Positions 30,964 through 39,952 of a DNA stretch of 64,000 bases are shown here, piece by piece; position 1 is the first letter of the stretch; every line of letters begins with the position of its first letter. The DNA comes from Sphingomonas sp. 28-63-12 (GTDB lineage: Bacteria; Pseudomonadota; Alphaproteobacteria; Sphingomonadales; Sphingomonadaceae): the NCBI GenBank assembly GCA_002281535.1, contig NCGD01000013.1:1-64000 (forward strand). The letters run 5' to 3'. A model generated the notes under the pieces. That model was not told where the DNA came from and did no database searches. It saw nothing but the letters and a program-made list of their open reading frames with translations. The translations under genes and the position numbers were made by a program.

Positions 30964-31899
30964 TTAGCGCACCTCAAAGGCGCGAATGCCCTTACCCAGC
31001 GTGTTCGCGCCCACCGCCAGCCGTTCATGGCTGATATCGGCGACAAAGGCGGGGCTTTTGGTCTGGCCCGGCGCCAGGCTGGCGGTATTGCCCTCCACCC
31101 GCAGCCCGGCAGAGCGATATTTGCGCGCTTCGGCCGCAACCACGATAAAGCCGGTCCAGTTCTCCTTATGCGCGCCCTGGACGAAGCTGTTGTTCGCGAT
31201 CAGCCCGGTGGCGCCTTCGGGCAGGTCGATCATGTAATTGGTCTTGCGGCCTTCGCTGTCGTCAAAGCTGTTGTCGGTGATCGAGACTGTGGGCGCGCGC
31301 AGCTTGACATAATGCCCGCCCCGCCCGCGTTCGAAGCGGGAGCGCGTGATCGTCACCTGCCCGCGCGTCGCGACATAGACGCTATGCGCGCAATCGGGCG
31401 TCTCGTCGCACTGGCCGAGCCCGGCAAAGGTCGATCGGTCGATCCGGATCGTGCGGGGCGCATCCTGTGCGCCAAGAATCCCCTCCTGGCTGTCGAGAAA
31501 CATCGAGTTCAGCACCGTCAAATCACCGATCTCGATCCTGATGCCGGCGCCGTTGCCATCGCCAACCCGGATGTTGCGGAAGATCAGCCCATCGACCACC
31601 GATCCCTCGCCGCGCAGCACCAACGCCGCCTTGCCCTCGCATGCAACTCCATCGAAGATCACGCTGCCGGGTTCGGCCGCCCTGAAGGTGATCCGCCCCG
31701 CCTGCTGGATCGCGCACTGGCGGTACGTGCCGGGCGCGATCAGGATCGTCGCATCCTGCCCGCGGATCGACATCAGCGCATCATCGAGCTTGGCAAAGCC
31801 CTGCCCGGTTTGCTGCACGGTAAAGGGCGCACGCGACGGCTGGGCCGCGGCGGGCATGGCCAGCGCGAGCAGGGGGAGGGCGATCAACTGGCGCATCAT
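30964..31899 (-). CDS. Secreted right-handed parallel beta-helix protein
   Basis: 311 aa with a signal peptide ending AMPAAAQ. The mature protein has repeated coils of about 22 residues with the I/V-x-N/D-x-x-F pattern of pectate-lyase-like beta-helices (VVDGLIFRNIRVGDGN, LTVLNSMFLDSQ, VTITRSRFERGRG, VSITDNSFDDS, LIANNSFVQG). Such folds bind or cut polysaccharides. No catalytic Asp/Lys/Arg set of a known lyase is evident, so function is open. It lies 74 bp upstream of the methyltransferase gene on the same strand. Confidence 0.8.
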   Translation of the reverse strand: MMRQLIALPLLALAMPAAAQPSRAPFTVQQTGQGFAKLDDALMSIRGQDATILIAPGTYRQCAIQQAGRITFRAAEPGSVIFDGVACEGKAALVLRGEGSVVDGLIFRNIRVGDGNGAGIRIEIGDLTVLNSMFLDSQEGILGAQDAPRTIRIDRSTFAGLGQCDETPDCAHSVYVATRGQVTITRSRFERGRGGHYVKLRAPTVSITDNSFDDSEGRKTNYMIDLPEGATGLIANNSFVQGAHKENWTGFIVVAAEARKYRSAGLRVEGNTASLAPGQTKSPAFVADISHERLAVGANTLGKGIRAFEVR

Positions 31900-32047
31900 A
31901 TCGTCTCCGGCGTGATCGCTCCACCATGCGGGTTTGCGGCGGCGCGGGAAAGGTCAATTCAAGGTTAACCGAAACATTAGCGCGCCGCTGACGATGACGC
32001 ATTGCACAGGGACAATATCGCGCTAGTCTAATGATACGGAGGGCATG

Positions 32048-33487
32048 ATGCGGCGCTTGATATTCTGCTTTGACGGCTCCTGGTCGAAATTGAGTAACGC
32101 ACACCCGACCAATGTCGTGCTCGTCGCTGAAAGTATCGCTGCGATTGACAATCAAGGCATCCAGCAAATCGTCTATTATGACGAGGGTGTCGGCACGGGT
32201 AAGACCGATCGGCTGACTGGTGGCGCCTTTGGTGTCGGGCTCGAAACCAAGATGCGCAATGCGTATCGCTTCCTGATCTTTAACTATCGCCCCGATGACG
32301 AGGTTTTCATTTTCGGCTTTAGTCGCGGCGCCTTCACGGCCATGTCGTTCGTCGGCTTCTTGCGCGTTGCCGGCGTGTTGACGGTAAGTAACGCCCAACA
32401 GATCGACGAGGCGCTGGCGATCTACAAGCGCAACAAGGCGACCGTCGATGACGATCCGGCCGAAGTCCGCAAATTTCGGGCGACCTACTCCCCGCAGGTG
32501 GCGATTGACGAAGCGGATCTGCTGTGGCGCCGGCAGCATGGCTTTGACATGACCGGCACCACGATTCTGTCGGTGCGATATCTCGGCGTCTGGGATATCG
32601 TCGATTCGCTCGGCCTGCCGGTCTTTCTCGGCCCGCTCGCGCGCTTCTATAACCAGCGCTACAGTTTCTATAATGCCCGCCTGTCGAAGACGGTCGACAG
32701 CGCGCGGCACGCGGTCGCCACTGATGAAGGGCGCATCCTGTTCACCCCGCGGCTATGGACCAATGTCGAAACGCTGAACGCCGACAAGGGAGTCGCCGCT
32801 GCGCTTGATAGCGCGCCCTATCAGCAGCACTGGTTTCCCGGTGATCACGGATCGATCGGCGGCGGTGGGGAGGATATCTCGCTGTCCAACATCTCGCTGG
32901 CCTGGGTGTTGGCGGGCGCCACCCAGGCCGGGCTCAAGGTCGAATTCGGCGATCGATCGCGGATCGTCAATCTGGCCGGCGATTATCGCGGCCCGCTGAT
33001 CAACACGCCGCTCCGGGGCTGGTTGGCCCATTTGCTGTTCCGGCTCGAACGCTGGTTGCTGGGTGCATCGCGCAAGACACCCGATGATGTCGCCTGGGTC
33101 AGCCCCGCCGCCAAGCGCCGCTGGCTGGCCGACCCGGCCTCGCTGCCTGAGCGCAAGCCCTATCGTCCGCGCACCCTGGCGCCGCTCGGCACCGAAATCG
33201 ATGCCCGCGCCGGCGATTTCGCGGTGGTGGCGGATCACCCGCCCATGGCGGAACATGTGGTAAAGCTCGGCGAGAATTTGAGCGGCATTGCGCGAGAGCA
33301 TTATGGCAAGGCGGCACTGTATCACATCATCTTCGACGCCAATCGCGACGTCCTCGACACGCCCGATCGCCTGACGCCGGGCACCGTGCTGCGGATCCCC
33401 TTCCCGCCGACGGCACCCGTGCCCGCACCGGGTCCGCCGCCGCCGATCAGTCCAGATTCGGGCGAAGCCAGCGCTCCGCCGTCTTGA
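32048..33487 (+). CDS. DUF2235 alpha/beta hydrolase with C-terminal LysM domain
   Basis: 479 aa. The N-terminal two thirds match DUF2235 ([13 protein letters not shown] at the start, YYDEGVGTG, and nucleophile elbow [11 protein letters not shown] with Ser92). This is a phospholipase-like family often linked to type VI secretion effectors. Residues ~400-450 form a LysM peptidoglycan-binding module ([19 protein letters not shown]...[10 protein letters not shown]), and the tail is Pro-rich. ATG 32045 and 32048 are adjacent; GGAGGG spacing favours 32048. No type VI secretion genes are in the window. The 3' end overlaps the convergent metH gene by 41 bp. Confidence 0.85.
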   Translation: MRRLIFCFDGSWSKLSNAHPTNVVLVAESIAAIDNQGIQQIVYYDEGVGTGKTDRLTGGAFGVGLETKMRNAYRFLIFNYRPDDEVFIFGFSRGAFTAMSFVGFLRVAGVLTVSNAQQIDEALAIYKRNKATVDDDPAEVRKFRATYSPQVAIDEADLLWRRQHGFDMTGTTILSVRYLGVWDIVDSLGLPVFLGPLARFYNQRYSFYNARLSKTVDSARHAVATDEGRILFTPRLWTNVETLNADKGVAAALDSAPYQQHWFPGDHGSIGGGGEDISLSNISLAWVLAGATQAGLKVEFGDRSRIVNLAGDYRGPLINTPLRGWLAHLLFRLERWLLGASRKTPDDVAWVSPAAKRRWLADPASLPERKPYRPRTLAPLGTEIDARAGDFAVVADHPPMAEHVVKLGENLSGIAREHYGKAALYHIIFDANRDVLDTPDRLTPGTVLRIPFPPTAPVPAPGPPPPISPDSGEASAPPS

Positions 33488-36062
33488 GATCTACCCCGCG
33501 CCGCGCGGCATAATCGGCAACCTGGTCATGGCCAATCCGCGCCACCCCGAAATATTCGGCCTGGGGGTGGCCAAAATAGAATCCCGACACCGCCGCTGTT
33601 GGCAACATCGCGAAACTCTCGGTCAGCGAAATGCCGGTCGCATGATGCGCATCGAGCAGCTTGAACAGGATCGGCTTCAGGCTGTGATCCGGGCATGCAG
33701 GATAGCCGGGCGCAGGGCGGATGCCGAAATATTGCTCCTTCATCAGCGCCTCGGTCGTCAGCTGCTCGCCCTCGGCATAGCCCCACAGCGCGGTGCGGAC
33801 GAATTTGTGCAAACGCTCCGCCATCGCCTCGGCAAACCGGTCGGCCAGCGCCTTCAGCAAAATGTCCGAATAATCGTCGATCTGCGCCTTGAACCGGGCC
33901 AGATGCGGCTCGATGCCGTGGATGCTGACCGCGAAGCCGCCGATCCAGTCGCCATCGGGGCTGACGAAATCGGCCAGGCACATGCTTGCCCTGCCCTCAC
34001 GCTTGGCGATCTGCTGGCGCAGGAACGGCAGGCGGACATGATCCTCATTGTCGAGATGAATGACGACATCGTCGCCCTCCCGCGCGCAGGGCCACAGCCC
34101 GCACACCGCGCGCGCCGTCAGCCACTTCTCCTCGATGATCCGCTCGAGCATCTTCTGCGCGTCGGCGAACAGGCTGGAGGCACTTTCGCCGACCACCGGA
34201 TCGGTCAGGATCGCGGGATAATTGCCCGCCAACTCCCAGGCGCGGAAAAACGGCGTCCAATCGATATAGTCGCTCAGGTCGCGCAGATCCCAGTCGGGGA
34301 AAGTGTGGACGCCGGGCATGATCGGCCGCTTCGGCTTCATCCGCATATCGGCTTCGAAAGCGTTGTCGCGCGCGGCTTCAAGGCTGAGCAGCGCATTTTG
34401 CGGCTTGCCCGCGCGAGCGACGCGAACCGCTTCATAGTCGTCGGCCGTTTTCTGGACGAACTCGTCGCGGATCGTATCGCTGACGAGGGTCGAAGCGACG
34501 CCGACCGCGCGGCTGGCATCGAGCACATGCACCACCGGCCCGTCATAGGCCGGCGCGATGCGCAGCGCGGTGTGGACTTTGGAGGTCGTCGCGCCCCCGA
34601 TCAGCAGGGGCATCGTCATGCCGGCGCGTTTCATTTCCTCGGCCACCGTCACCATCTCGTCGAGCGATGGGGTGATCAGGCCGCTCAGGCCGATCATGTC
34701 GGCATCATGATCATTGGCCGCTTTAAGGATGTCGGACCAGGGCACCATCACGCCCATGTCGACCACGTCGAAGCCGTTGCACTGCAGCACGACGCCGACA
34801 ATGTTCTTGCCGATATCGTGTACGTCACCTTTGACGGTCGCCATGATGATCTTGCCCTTGCCGCGCGCGCCGGGCTCCTTCGCCGCCTCGATAAAGGGTA
34901 ACAGGTGGGCAACCGCCTTCTTCATCACACGTGCCGATTTCACCACCTGCGGCAGGAACATCTTGCCCGATCCGAACAGGTCGCCAACGACATTCATGCC
35001 GTCCATCAGCGGCCCTTCGATCACCTCGATCGGGCGGCCGCCGCGATCGGCGATGATCTGCCGCGCCTGCTCGGTATCATCGACGACATACATGTCGATG
35101 CCCTTGACGAGCGCATGTTCGAGCCGCTTGTTGACCGGCCAGCCGCGCCATTCCTCGGCAGCCTTTTCGGCAACGGCATCGGTGCCCCTGAAGGATTCGG
35201 CGAGGGTGATCAGATTGTCGGTTGCATCGTCACGCCGGTCCCAGATCACATCCTCGCACGCCTCGCGCAAGGCGGGCGCGATGTCGTCATAGATGTCGAG
35301 CTGGCCGGCATTGACGATCGCCATGTCGAGCCCGGCGGGGATCGCATGATAGAGAAACACCGAATGCATCGCGCGGCGCACGGGCTCGTTCCCACGAAAC
35401 GAAAAGCTCAGGTTCGACAGCCCGCCGGAAATATGGACATGCGGGCAGCGTGCCTTGATCTCGCGGCACGCCTCGATGAAGTCGATCGCGTAGCGGCGAT
35501 GCTCGTCGATGCCGGTGGCCACCGCAAAAATATTGGGATCGAAAATGATGTCTTCGGGCGGGAAGCCGATGCCCGTCAGCAGTTTATAGGCACGTTCGCA
35601 GATTTCGACCTTGCGTTCCTTGGTATCGGCCTGACCAACCTCGTCAAATGCCATCACGACCACCGCGGCGCCGTACGCCATCACCTTGCGCGCCTGCTCC
35701 AGGAACTGCGCTTCGCCCTCCTTCATGCTGATCGAATTGACGATCGGCTTGCCGGAAACGCATTTCAGCCCCGCCTCGATCACTGACCATTTCGAGCTGT
35801 CGATCATGAACGGAATGCGCGCGATGTCTGGCTCGGCGGCGATCAGCTTCAGGAAGGTGGTCATCGCGTGGTGCGCGTCGAGCAGCCCTTCATCCATATT
35901 GACGTCGAGGATCTGCGCACCATTCTCGACCTGTTGGCGCGCCACTTCGACGGCGCGCGGATAATCGCCCGCCATGATCAGCTTCTTGAACGCGGCTGAA
36001 CCGGTAACGTTGGTACGTTCGCCGATGTTGACGAAATTGGTGGAAGAAGGAGTGGAGGCCAT
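33447..36062 (-). CDS. metH: Methionine synthase, C-terminal part (folate, cobalamin and reactivation domains)
   Basis: 871 aa holding the modules after the homocysteine domain. The methyltetrahydrofolate-binding barrel includes [28 protein letters not shown] and [12 protein letters not shown]. The cap and B12 domain carry His415 in [19 protein letters not shown], the lower cobalt ligand. The AdoMet reactivation domain includes [12 protein letters not shown]. All are intact. ATG at 36062 is set by homology to the start of the folate domain. The homocysteine domain is a separate gene upstream (36287-37336), an arrangement also known in Caulobacter and relatives. It lies at the 3' end of the methionine operon. 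Confidence 0.95.
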   Translation of the reverse strand: MASTPSSTNFVNIGERTNVTGSAAFKKLIMAGDYPRAVEVARQQVENGAQILDVNMDEGLLDAHHAMTTFLKLIAAEPDIARIPFMIDSSKWSVIEAGLKCVSGKPIVNSISMKEGEAQFLEQARKVMAYGAAVVVMAFDEVGQADTKERKVEICERAYKLLTGIGFPPEDIIFDPNIFAVATGIDEHRRYAIDFIEACREIKARCPHVHISGGLSNLSFSFRGNEPVRRAMHSVFLYHAIPAGLDMAIVNAGQLDIYDDIAPALREACEDVIWDRRDDATDNLITLAESFRGTDAVAEKAAEEWRGWPVNKRLEHALVKGIDMYVVDDTEQARQIIADRGGRPIEVIEGPLMDGMNVVGDLFGSGKMFLPQVVKSARVMKKAVAHLLPFIEAAKEPGARGKGKIIMATVKGDVHDIGKNIVGVVLQCNGFDVVDMGVMVPWSDILKAANDHDADMIGLSGLITPSLDEMVTVAEEMKRAGMTMPLLIGGATTSKVHTALRIAPAYDGPVVHVLDASRAVGVASTLVSDTIRDEFVQKTADDYEAVRVARAGKPQNALLSLEAARDNAFEADMRMKPKRPIMPGVHTFPDWDLRDLSDYIDWTPFFRAWELAGNYPAILTDPVVGESASSLFADAQKMLERIIEEKWLTARAVCGLWPCAREGDDVVIHLDNEDHVRLPFLRQQIAKREGRASMCLADFVSPDGDWIGGFAVSIHGIEPHLARFKAQIDDYSDILLKALADRFAEAMAERLHKFVRTALWGYAEGEQLTTEALMKEQYFGIRPAPGYPACPDHSLKPILFKLLDAHHATGISLTESFAMLPTAAVSGFYFGHPQAEYFGVARIGHDQVADYAARRGVDLKTAERWLRPNLD

Positions 36063-36078
36063 GATCTCTTTCTCAAAA

Positions 36079-36283
36079 AATCCTCCCTGGATCGGGGAGG
36101 GGGACCATTCGCCTCTTCCGGCGAATGGTGGAGGGGGCGGGCCAGTAACGCAGCAGCTGTGTTGCCAGCCCGCCCCTTCCGTCATGCTTCGCATGTGTTT
36201 GGGCTTTGTCCTGCCACTGGCAGGACAAGATCGTATCCCGGGGATACGATCTCGCCCAAACACTCCCCGTGCCGGGGAGGATT
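36079..36283. repeat. Palindromic repeat region between the two metH genes
   Basis: The 224-bp gap is non-coding. AATCCTCCC at 36079-36087 pairs with GGGAGGATT at 36275-36283. Inner arms such as GACCATTCGCC..GGCGAATGGT and CGTATCCCGGGGATACG form further hairpins. The repeat separates the two halves of one enzyme, so it may set their expression ratio. Confidence 0.6.
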
Positions 36284-36286
36284 GGT

Positions 36287-37336
36287 TCAGGCCGCCATCG
36301 TCATCGGCTCCAGCCCGGCCAGCCGGGTCACCACCAGCGGCACCGGCAGCGCGCGCGGGGGCAGCCCCGCCACCGCATCGGCCATCGCCTTGATATGCGC
36401 GGGCGTCGATCCGCAGCAGCCGCCGAGAATATTGACCTGCCCGGCTTCTGCCCATTCCTTGACCAGCGCGGCGGTTTCCTCGGGCAGTTCGTCATATTCG
36501 CCGAGTTCGTTGGGCAGGCCGGCATTGGGATAGATCATGATCAGCGTATCGGCGATTGCCGCCAGCGTCTTGACGTGCGGGCGCAGCTGCTGCGCGCCAA
36601 ACGAGCAGTTGAGGCCGATCGTCACCGGCCGGGCGTGCCGCACCGCGTGCCAGAACGCCTCGACGGTGTGGCCCGACAGATTGCGGCCCGAAAGATCGGT
36701 GAGCGTCATCGACAGCATGATCGGAATGTCGCGACCGAGCTTCTCGCTCGCCTCGATCACCGCCATGATGCCAGCCTTGGCGTTCAGGGTATCGAACACG
36801 GTTTCGATCAGGATGAAGTCCACCCCGCCTTCGACCAGCGCCAGCACCTGCTCCAGATAGACGTCCTTCAGATAATCGAAATCGATCTCGCGATAGCCGG
36901 GATCGTTGACGTCGGGCGACAATGACAAGGTCTTGTTGGTCGGCCCGATCGCCCCGGCCACGAAACGCGGGCGGCCATCGCGGGCGGCATATTCATCGGC
37001 ACAGCGCCGCGCGATCTGCGCCGAGGCGATATTGATGTCGCGAACCAGATGTTCTGCCGCATAATCGGCCTGGCTGATCACGTTGGCACTGAAGGTATTG
37101 GTAGAAACGATGTCCGATCCGGCATCGAGATATTCGCGCGTGATCGTCTCCGGCACCTCGGGCTTGGTCAGCGCCAGGATGTCGTTATTGCCCTTCTGGT
37201 CCTTGGCCAGCTTCAGGTCGCCGGCATAATCGGCTTCGGCCAGCTTCCAGTTCTGGATCTCGGTGCCGAAGGCGCCATCTGTCAGCAGGATTCGCTGCGC
37301 GGCGGCGGCGCGAAGTTGGGCGCGTGTAGATTCCAT
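36287..37336 (-). CDS. metH: Methionine synthase, homocysteine-binding part
   Basis: 349-aa homocysteine S-methyltransferase barrel. [10 protein letters not shown] opens the domain. Zinc ligands are Cys in [12 protein letters not shown] and the Cys pair in [13 protein letters not shown]. It matches the N-terminal ~350 residues of full MetH and must pair with the product at 33447-36062. ATG at 37336 or 37345. It sits 93 bp downstream of metF on the same strand, with a repeat in the gap. Confidence 0.93.
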   Translation of the reverse strand: MESTRAQLRAAAAQRILLTDGAFGTEIQNWKLAEADYAGDLKLAKDQKGNNDILALTKPEVPETITREYLDAGSDIVSTNTFSANVISQADYAAEHLVRDINIASAQIARRCADEYAARDGRPRFVAGAIGPTNKTLSLSPDVNDPGYREIDFDYLKDVYLEQVLALVEGGVDFILIETVFDTLNAKAGIMAVIEASEKLGRDIPIMLSMTLTDLSGRNLSGHTVEAFWHAVRHARPVTIGLNCSFGAQQLRPHVKTLAAIADTLIMIYPNAGLPNELGEYDELPEETAALVKEWAEAGQVNILGGCCGSTPAHIKAMADAVAGLPPRALPVPLVVTRLAGLEPMTMAA

Positions 37337-37340
37337 AAGC

Positions 37341-37422
37341 GTCATCCCGGCGTAAGCCGGGATCTCCCGGTTAAATAGCGTGCCCGTACGGCACGAAACC
37401 CCGGCTTTCGCCGGGGTGACGA
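37341..37422. repeat. Extragenic palindrome between metF and metH
   Basis: GTCATCCCGGCGTAAGCCGGGAT on the left and CCCCGGCTTTCGCCGGGGTGAC on the right are two hairpins that also pair with each other as GTCAxCCCGGC...GCCGGGGTGAC. Same design as 1346-1436 and 19428-19516. GTGCCCGTACGGCAC forms an inner palindrome. Confidence 0.6.
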
Positions 37423-37429
37423 AGAAAGT

Positions 37430-38368
37430 TCAAGCAGCCTCTGCCCTCTCACCCGCCTTTGCCCGCAAGCCGAGCAAATGGCAGATCGCAAAGCTCAGTT
37501 CGGCGCGGTTGAGCGTGTAGAAATGCAGATCACGCACGCCGCCTGCGTAGAGCTTGCGGCACAGCTCCGCCGCCAGCGTCGCGGCGATCAGCTGGCGGCT
37601 GGTCGGGTGATCGTCCAGCCCCTCGAACAGCCGACCGAGCCACGCCGGCACTTCTGTGCCGCACATCGCCGACATCTTCAGGATGCTGGCAAAATTGGTG
37701 ACGGGCATGATGCCGGGCACCATTTCCGCATCGATCCCAGCCGCCGCCGCCCGATCACGGAAGCGAAAGAAGGTCTCGGGTTCGAAAAAGAACTGGGTAA
37801 TGCCCCGCGTCGCGCCTGCATCCAGTTTGCGCTTCAGATTGTCGAGATCGTCCGCCTGATCCCGCGAATCCGGGTGACATTCAGGATAGGCGGCGACCGA
37901 AAGTTCGAACGGATGGAGTCGCTTCAGCCCGGCCACCAGGTCGGCTGCATTGGTATAACCGTTCGGGTGCGGCGCGAAACTTTTACCGGCTGGCGCATCG
38001 CCCCGCAACGCGACGATGTGCCGCACCCCGGCCAGCCAATAGGCATCGGCGATTGCGTCAATCTCATCCCGGCTTGCTTCCACGCAAGTAAGATGCGCAG
38101 CTGCGCCCATCGACGTTTCGCGCTGAATACGCGCAACCGTGGCGTGGGTGCGTTCGCGGGTCGTGCCCCCTGCCCCATAGGTAACGGAGACGAAGCGCGG
38201 CCCGAACGGCTCCAGCGTCTTAACGGTTTCCCACAGCGCTTCTTCCATCTTCTCGGTCTTGGGCGGGAAGAATTCGAACGACACGTTCGCGTCGCCTGCC
38301 AGATCGGCGAACAACGGCGCCTCCAGCGCCCGGCGCGCCTCTTCAAGCTGGGGGATCGAGATTGTCAT
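37430..38368 (-). CDS. metF: Methylenetetrahydrofolate reductase
   Basis: FAD enzyme of 312 aa that makes 5-methyltetrahydrofolate, the methyl donor for MetH. VSFEFFPPKTEKMEE near the N-terminus, SVTYGAGGTTRERT, HLTCVEAS, HIVALRGDAP, and GITQFFFEPETFFRF are all diagnostic. ATG at 38368 overlaps the stop of the upstream regulator-methyltransferase gene by 4 bp, proving co-translation. Confidence 0.96.
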   Translation of the reverse strand: MTISIPQLEEARRALEAPLFADLAGDANVSFEFFPPKTEKMEEALWETVKTLEPFGPRFVSVTYGAGGTTRERTHATVARIQRETSMGAAAHLTCVEASRDEIDAIADAYWLAGVRHIVALRGDAPAGKSFAPHPNGYTNAADLVAGLKRLHPFELSVAAYPECHPDSRDQADDLDNLKRKLDAGATRGITQFFFEPETFFRFRDRAAAAGIDAEMVPGIMPVTNFASILKMSAMCGTEVPAWLGRLFEGLDDHPTSRQLIAATLAAELCRKLYAGGVRDLHFYTLNRAELSFAICHLLGLRAKAGERAEAA

Positions 38369-39324
38369 GCCGCTTTCACCTGTCTGGTCGCATCGCCCGT
38401 CTTGCGGCCGAGCCATAGTTTCACTGTCAGTTCGCCGCCTTCGAGCGTTTCGATTTGCACCGGCGCGAGGCCGGCGGCATCGAACCACCCGGTCACCTGG
38501 TCGTCCGAAAAGCCAAGCCTGGTATGGGCATCGCGGGCGCGCAGTTCCTCGCGGTCGTGCGGCGCGAAATCGGCGATCAGCAACCGTCCGCCGGCGCTGA
38601 GGACGCGCGCCGCTTCGGCGATCGCAGCGCCCGGCTGCTGGGCGAAATGCAGCACATGGTGCAGAATCGCGACATCGGCCTGGGCATCGCCCATCGGCAG
38701 GGCATAGAGATCGGCCTGGCGCAGCTCGGCACGATCGAGACCCTGCTCGGCTAGCTTGGCCCGCGCCAGCCGCAGCATCTCCGAGCTGCGATCGATGCCG
38801 AGCGCTTGCGCTGCCTGTGGCCCGAACAGTTCAAGCATCCGCCCCGTGCCAGTGCCGATATCGATCAGCTGGCCGATCGTTCCGCTGCCGAGAACGCGCG
38901 TAATCGCCGCTTCAACCTCGCTTTCCGCAATATGCAGGGAGCGGATAGCATCCCACTGCCCCGCATTAGCCTCAAACCACGCATTTGCGGCGGCGGCACG
39001 GTCGGCGCGAACGGCTGCCAGCCGGGCCGCATCGGCCACGGCCCAGTGATCAGGCGCGCGCCCAGTCCAGGCATCGAAGGCAGCGAGTACCGGATCGACT
39101 AGCGCGGCATCGCCAAGCGCGAGGAACACCCAGCTGCCCTCTTTGCGGCGTTCGGCCAGCCCAGCGTCGCACAGGATTTTGACATGCCGCGATACGCGCG
39201 GCTGGCTCTGCCCCAGCACCTGCGCCAGTTCGCCAACGGACAGCTCCATCGACTGGAGCAGTGCCATGATGCGCAGCCGGGTCGCGTCGGCGAGCGCGCG
39301 AAATATATCGAGGGCAAGGGTCAT
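38365..39324 (-). CDS. ArsR-family regulator fused to a SAM-dependent methyltransferase
   Basis: About 319 aa in two domains. Residues 1-90 are an ArsR winged helix (LADATRLRIMALLQSMELSVGELAQVL then SQPRVSRHVKILCDAGL). Residues ~135-300 are a class I methyltransferase (IDIGTGTGRMLELFG, LGIDRSSEMLRLARAKL, LHHVLHFAQQPGAAIAEAARVL). It heads the metF-metH operon and overlaps metF by 4 bp, so it probably senses SAM or S-adenosylhomocysteine through the second domain and controls methionine genes. SahR is a known ArsR-type precedent for SAH control. ATG at 39324 is preferred; the ATG at 39336 lies inside the palindrome. Confidence 0.88.
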   Translation of the reverse strand: MTLALDIFRALADATRLRIMALLQSMELSVGELAQVLGQSQPRVSRHVKILCDAGLAERRKEGSWVFLALGDAALVDPVLAAFDAWTGRAPDHWAVADAARLAAVRADRAAAANAWFEANAGQWDAIRSLHIAESEVEAAITRVLGSGTIGQLIDIGTGTGRMLELFGPQAAQALGIDRSSEMLRLARAKLAEQGLDRAELRQADLYALPMGDAQADVAILHHVLHFAQQPGAAIAEAARVLSAGGRLLIADFAPHDREELRARDAHTRLGFSDDQVTGWFDAAGLAPVQIETLEGGELTVKLWLGRKTGDATRQVKAA

Positions 39325-39332
39325 CTTCCATA

Positions 39333-39356
39333 ACATATAAAGATATCTTTATATGT
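39333..39356. promoter_or_regulatory. Perfect 24-bp palindromic operator candidate of the methionine operon
   Basis: ACATATAAAGAT followed directly by ATCTTTATATGT is an exact 24-bp palindrome in an AT-rich island within GC-rich DNA. It lies 8 bp upstream of the preferred start of the ArsR-methyltransferase gene. ArsR proteins bind dimeric AT-rich palindromes overlapping promoters, so this is the natural autoregulatory site controlling the four-gene met operon. No second copy was seen in the window. Confidence 0.8.
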
Positions 39357-39494
39357 CGTCAATCTACCTTCCATTCTGCTCCTTCACCAAATCACGGCCT
39401 GCCCAGCAGCGCGGCTTTCATTGCGCGGGCATGGACCCTGGGATAGACTTTGTGCGTTGGCCCGGCGTCAGCATACGAACAAGAGGACCATCCT

Positions 39495-39752
39495 ATGCGA
39501 TCAATGATCACCATGGCGCTGTTTGCCACCGCCGCGATCGGCCTGTCCGCCTGCTCCCCAAAAGCACAGAATGAAACGGCCGAGGCCGCCGACGCCATTA
39601 CGGCTGACGCCAATGCGACGATGATGGAAGCAAAGAACGACACCGAGGCCGCCAGCGATCAGGCTTTTGGCGCCGCCGAAAATGCGATGGACCGGGGCAG
39701 CGAGAAGCTGGACAATATTGGCGACGCGGTTGGCAACGAGATCGAGGATTGA
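39495..39752 (+). CDS. Small Ala/Asp-rich lipoprotein
   Basis: 85 aa. Lipoprotein signal with lipobox GLSAC, then a highly charged alpha-helical mature part (TAEAADAITADANATM, EAASDQAFGAAENAM) with a heptad-like Ala pattern. AGAGGA lies 8 nt before the ATG. Its stop overlaps the start of the next lipoprotein gene by one base. Resembles small osmotic or envelope-stress lipoproteins, but no family is certain. Confidence 0.7.
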   Translation: MRSMITMALFATAAIGLSACSPKAQNETAEAADAITADANATMMEAKNDTEAASDQAFGAAENAMDRGSEKLDNIGDAVGNEIED

Positions 39753-39952
39753 TGAAACGGAAGACGCCGTCGCACGTAATCGCGATGATCTTAGGGTTGA
39801 TGATCGCCGGCTGCAGCGCGCCGGCGACCGACGACAGCGGGGCATCACCCAGCGAGGCTCGTCAGCTCAATGAAGCAGCGTCGATGCTCGACAATGATAG
39901 CGTCGCCGCCAACATGATCGGCGACGATTCGACCGACCTGGACAAACCATGA
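39752..39952 (+). CDS. Second small lipoprotein
   Basis: 66 aa. N-terminus MKRKTPSHVIAMILGLMIAG-C is a lipoprotein signal; the mature part is acidic and short (about 45 residues). The start overlaps the preceding gene by one base and the end overlaps the aldo-keto reductase gene by 4 bp, so three genes are translationally chained. Function unknown. Confidence 0.65.
   Translation: MKRKTPSHVIAMILGLMIAGCSAPATDDSGASPSEARQLNEAASMLDNDSVAANMIGDDSTDLDKP

Noticed and set aside
36287..37336. Recent frameshift splitting metH
   Set aside because: Both parts start and stop at domain borders and all active-site residues are intact; a natural split is the simpler reading.
39357..39494. SAM or SAH riboswitch upstream of the methionine operon or the divergent lipoprotein gene
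   Set aside because: No conserved riboswitch core was recognisable; a protein operator is evident instead.
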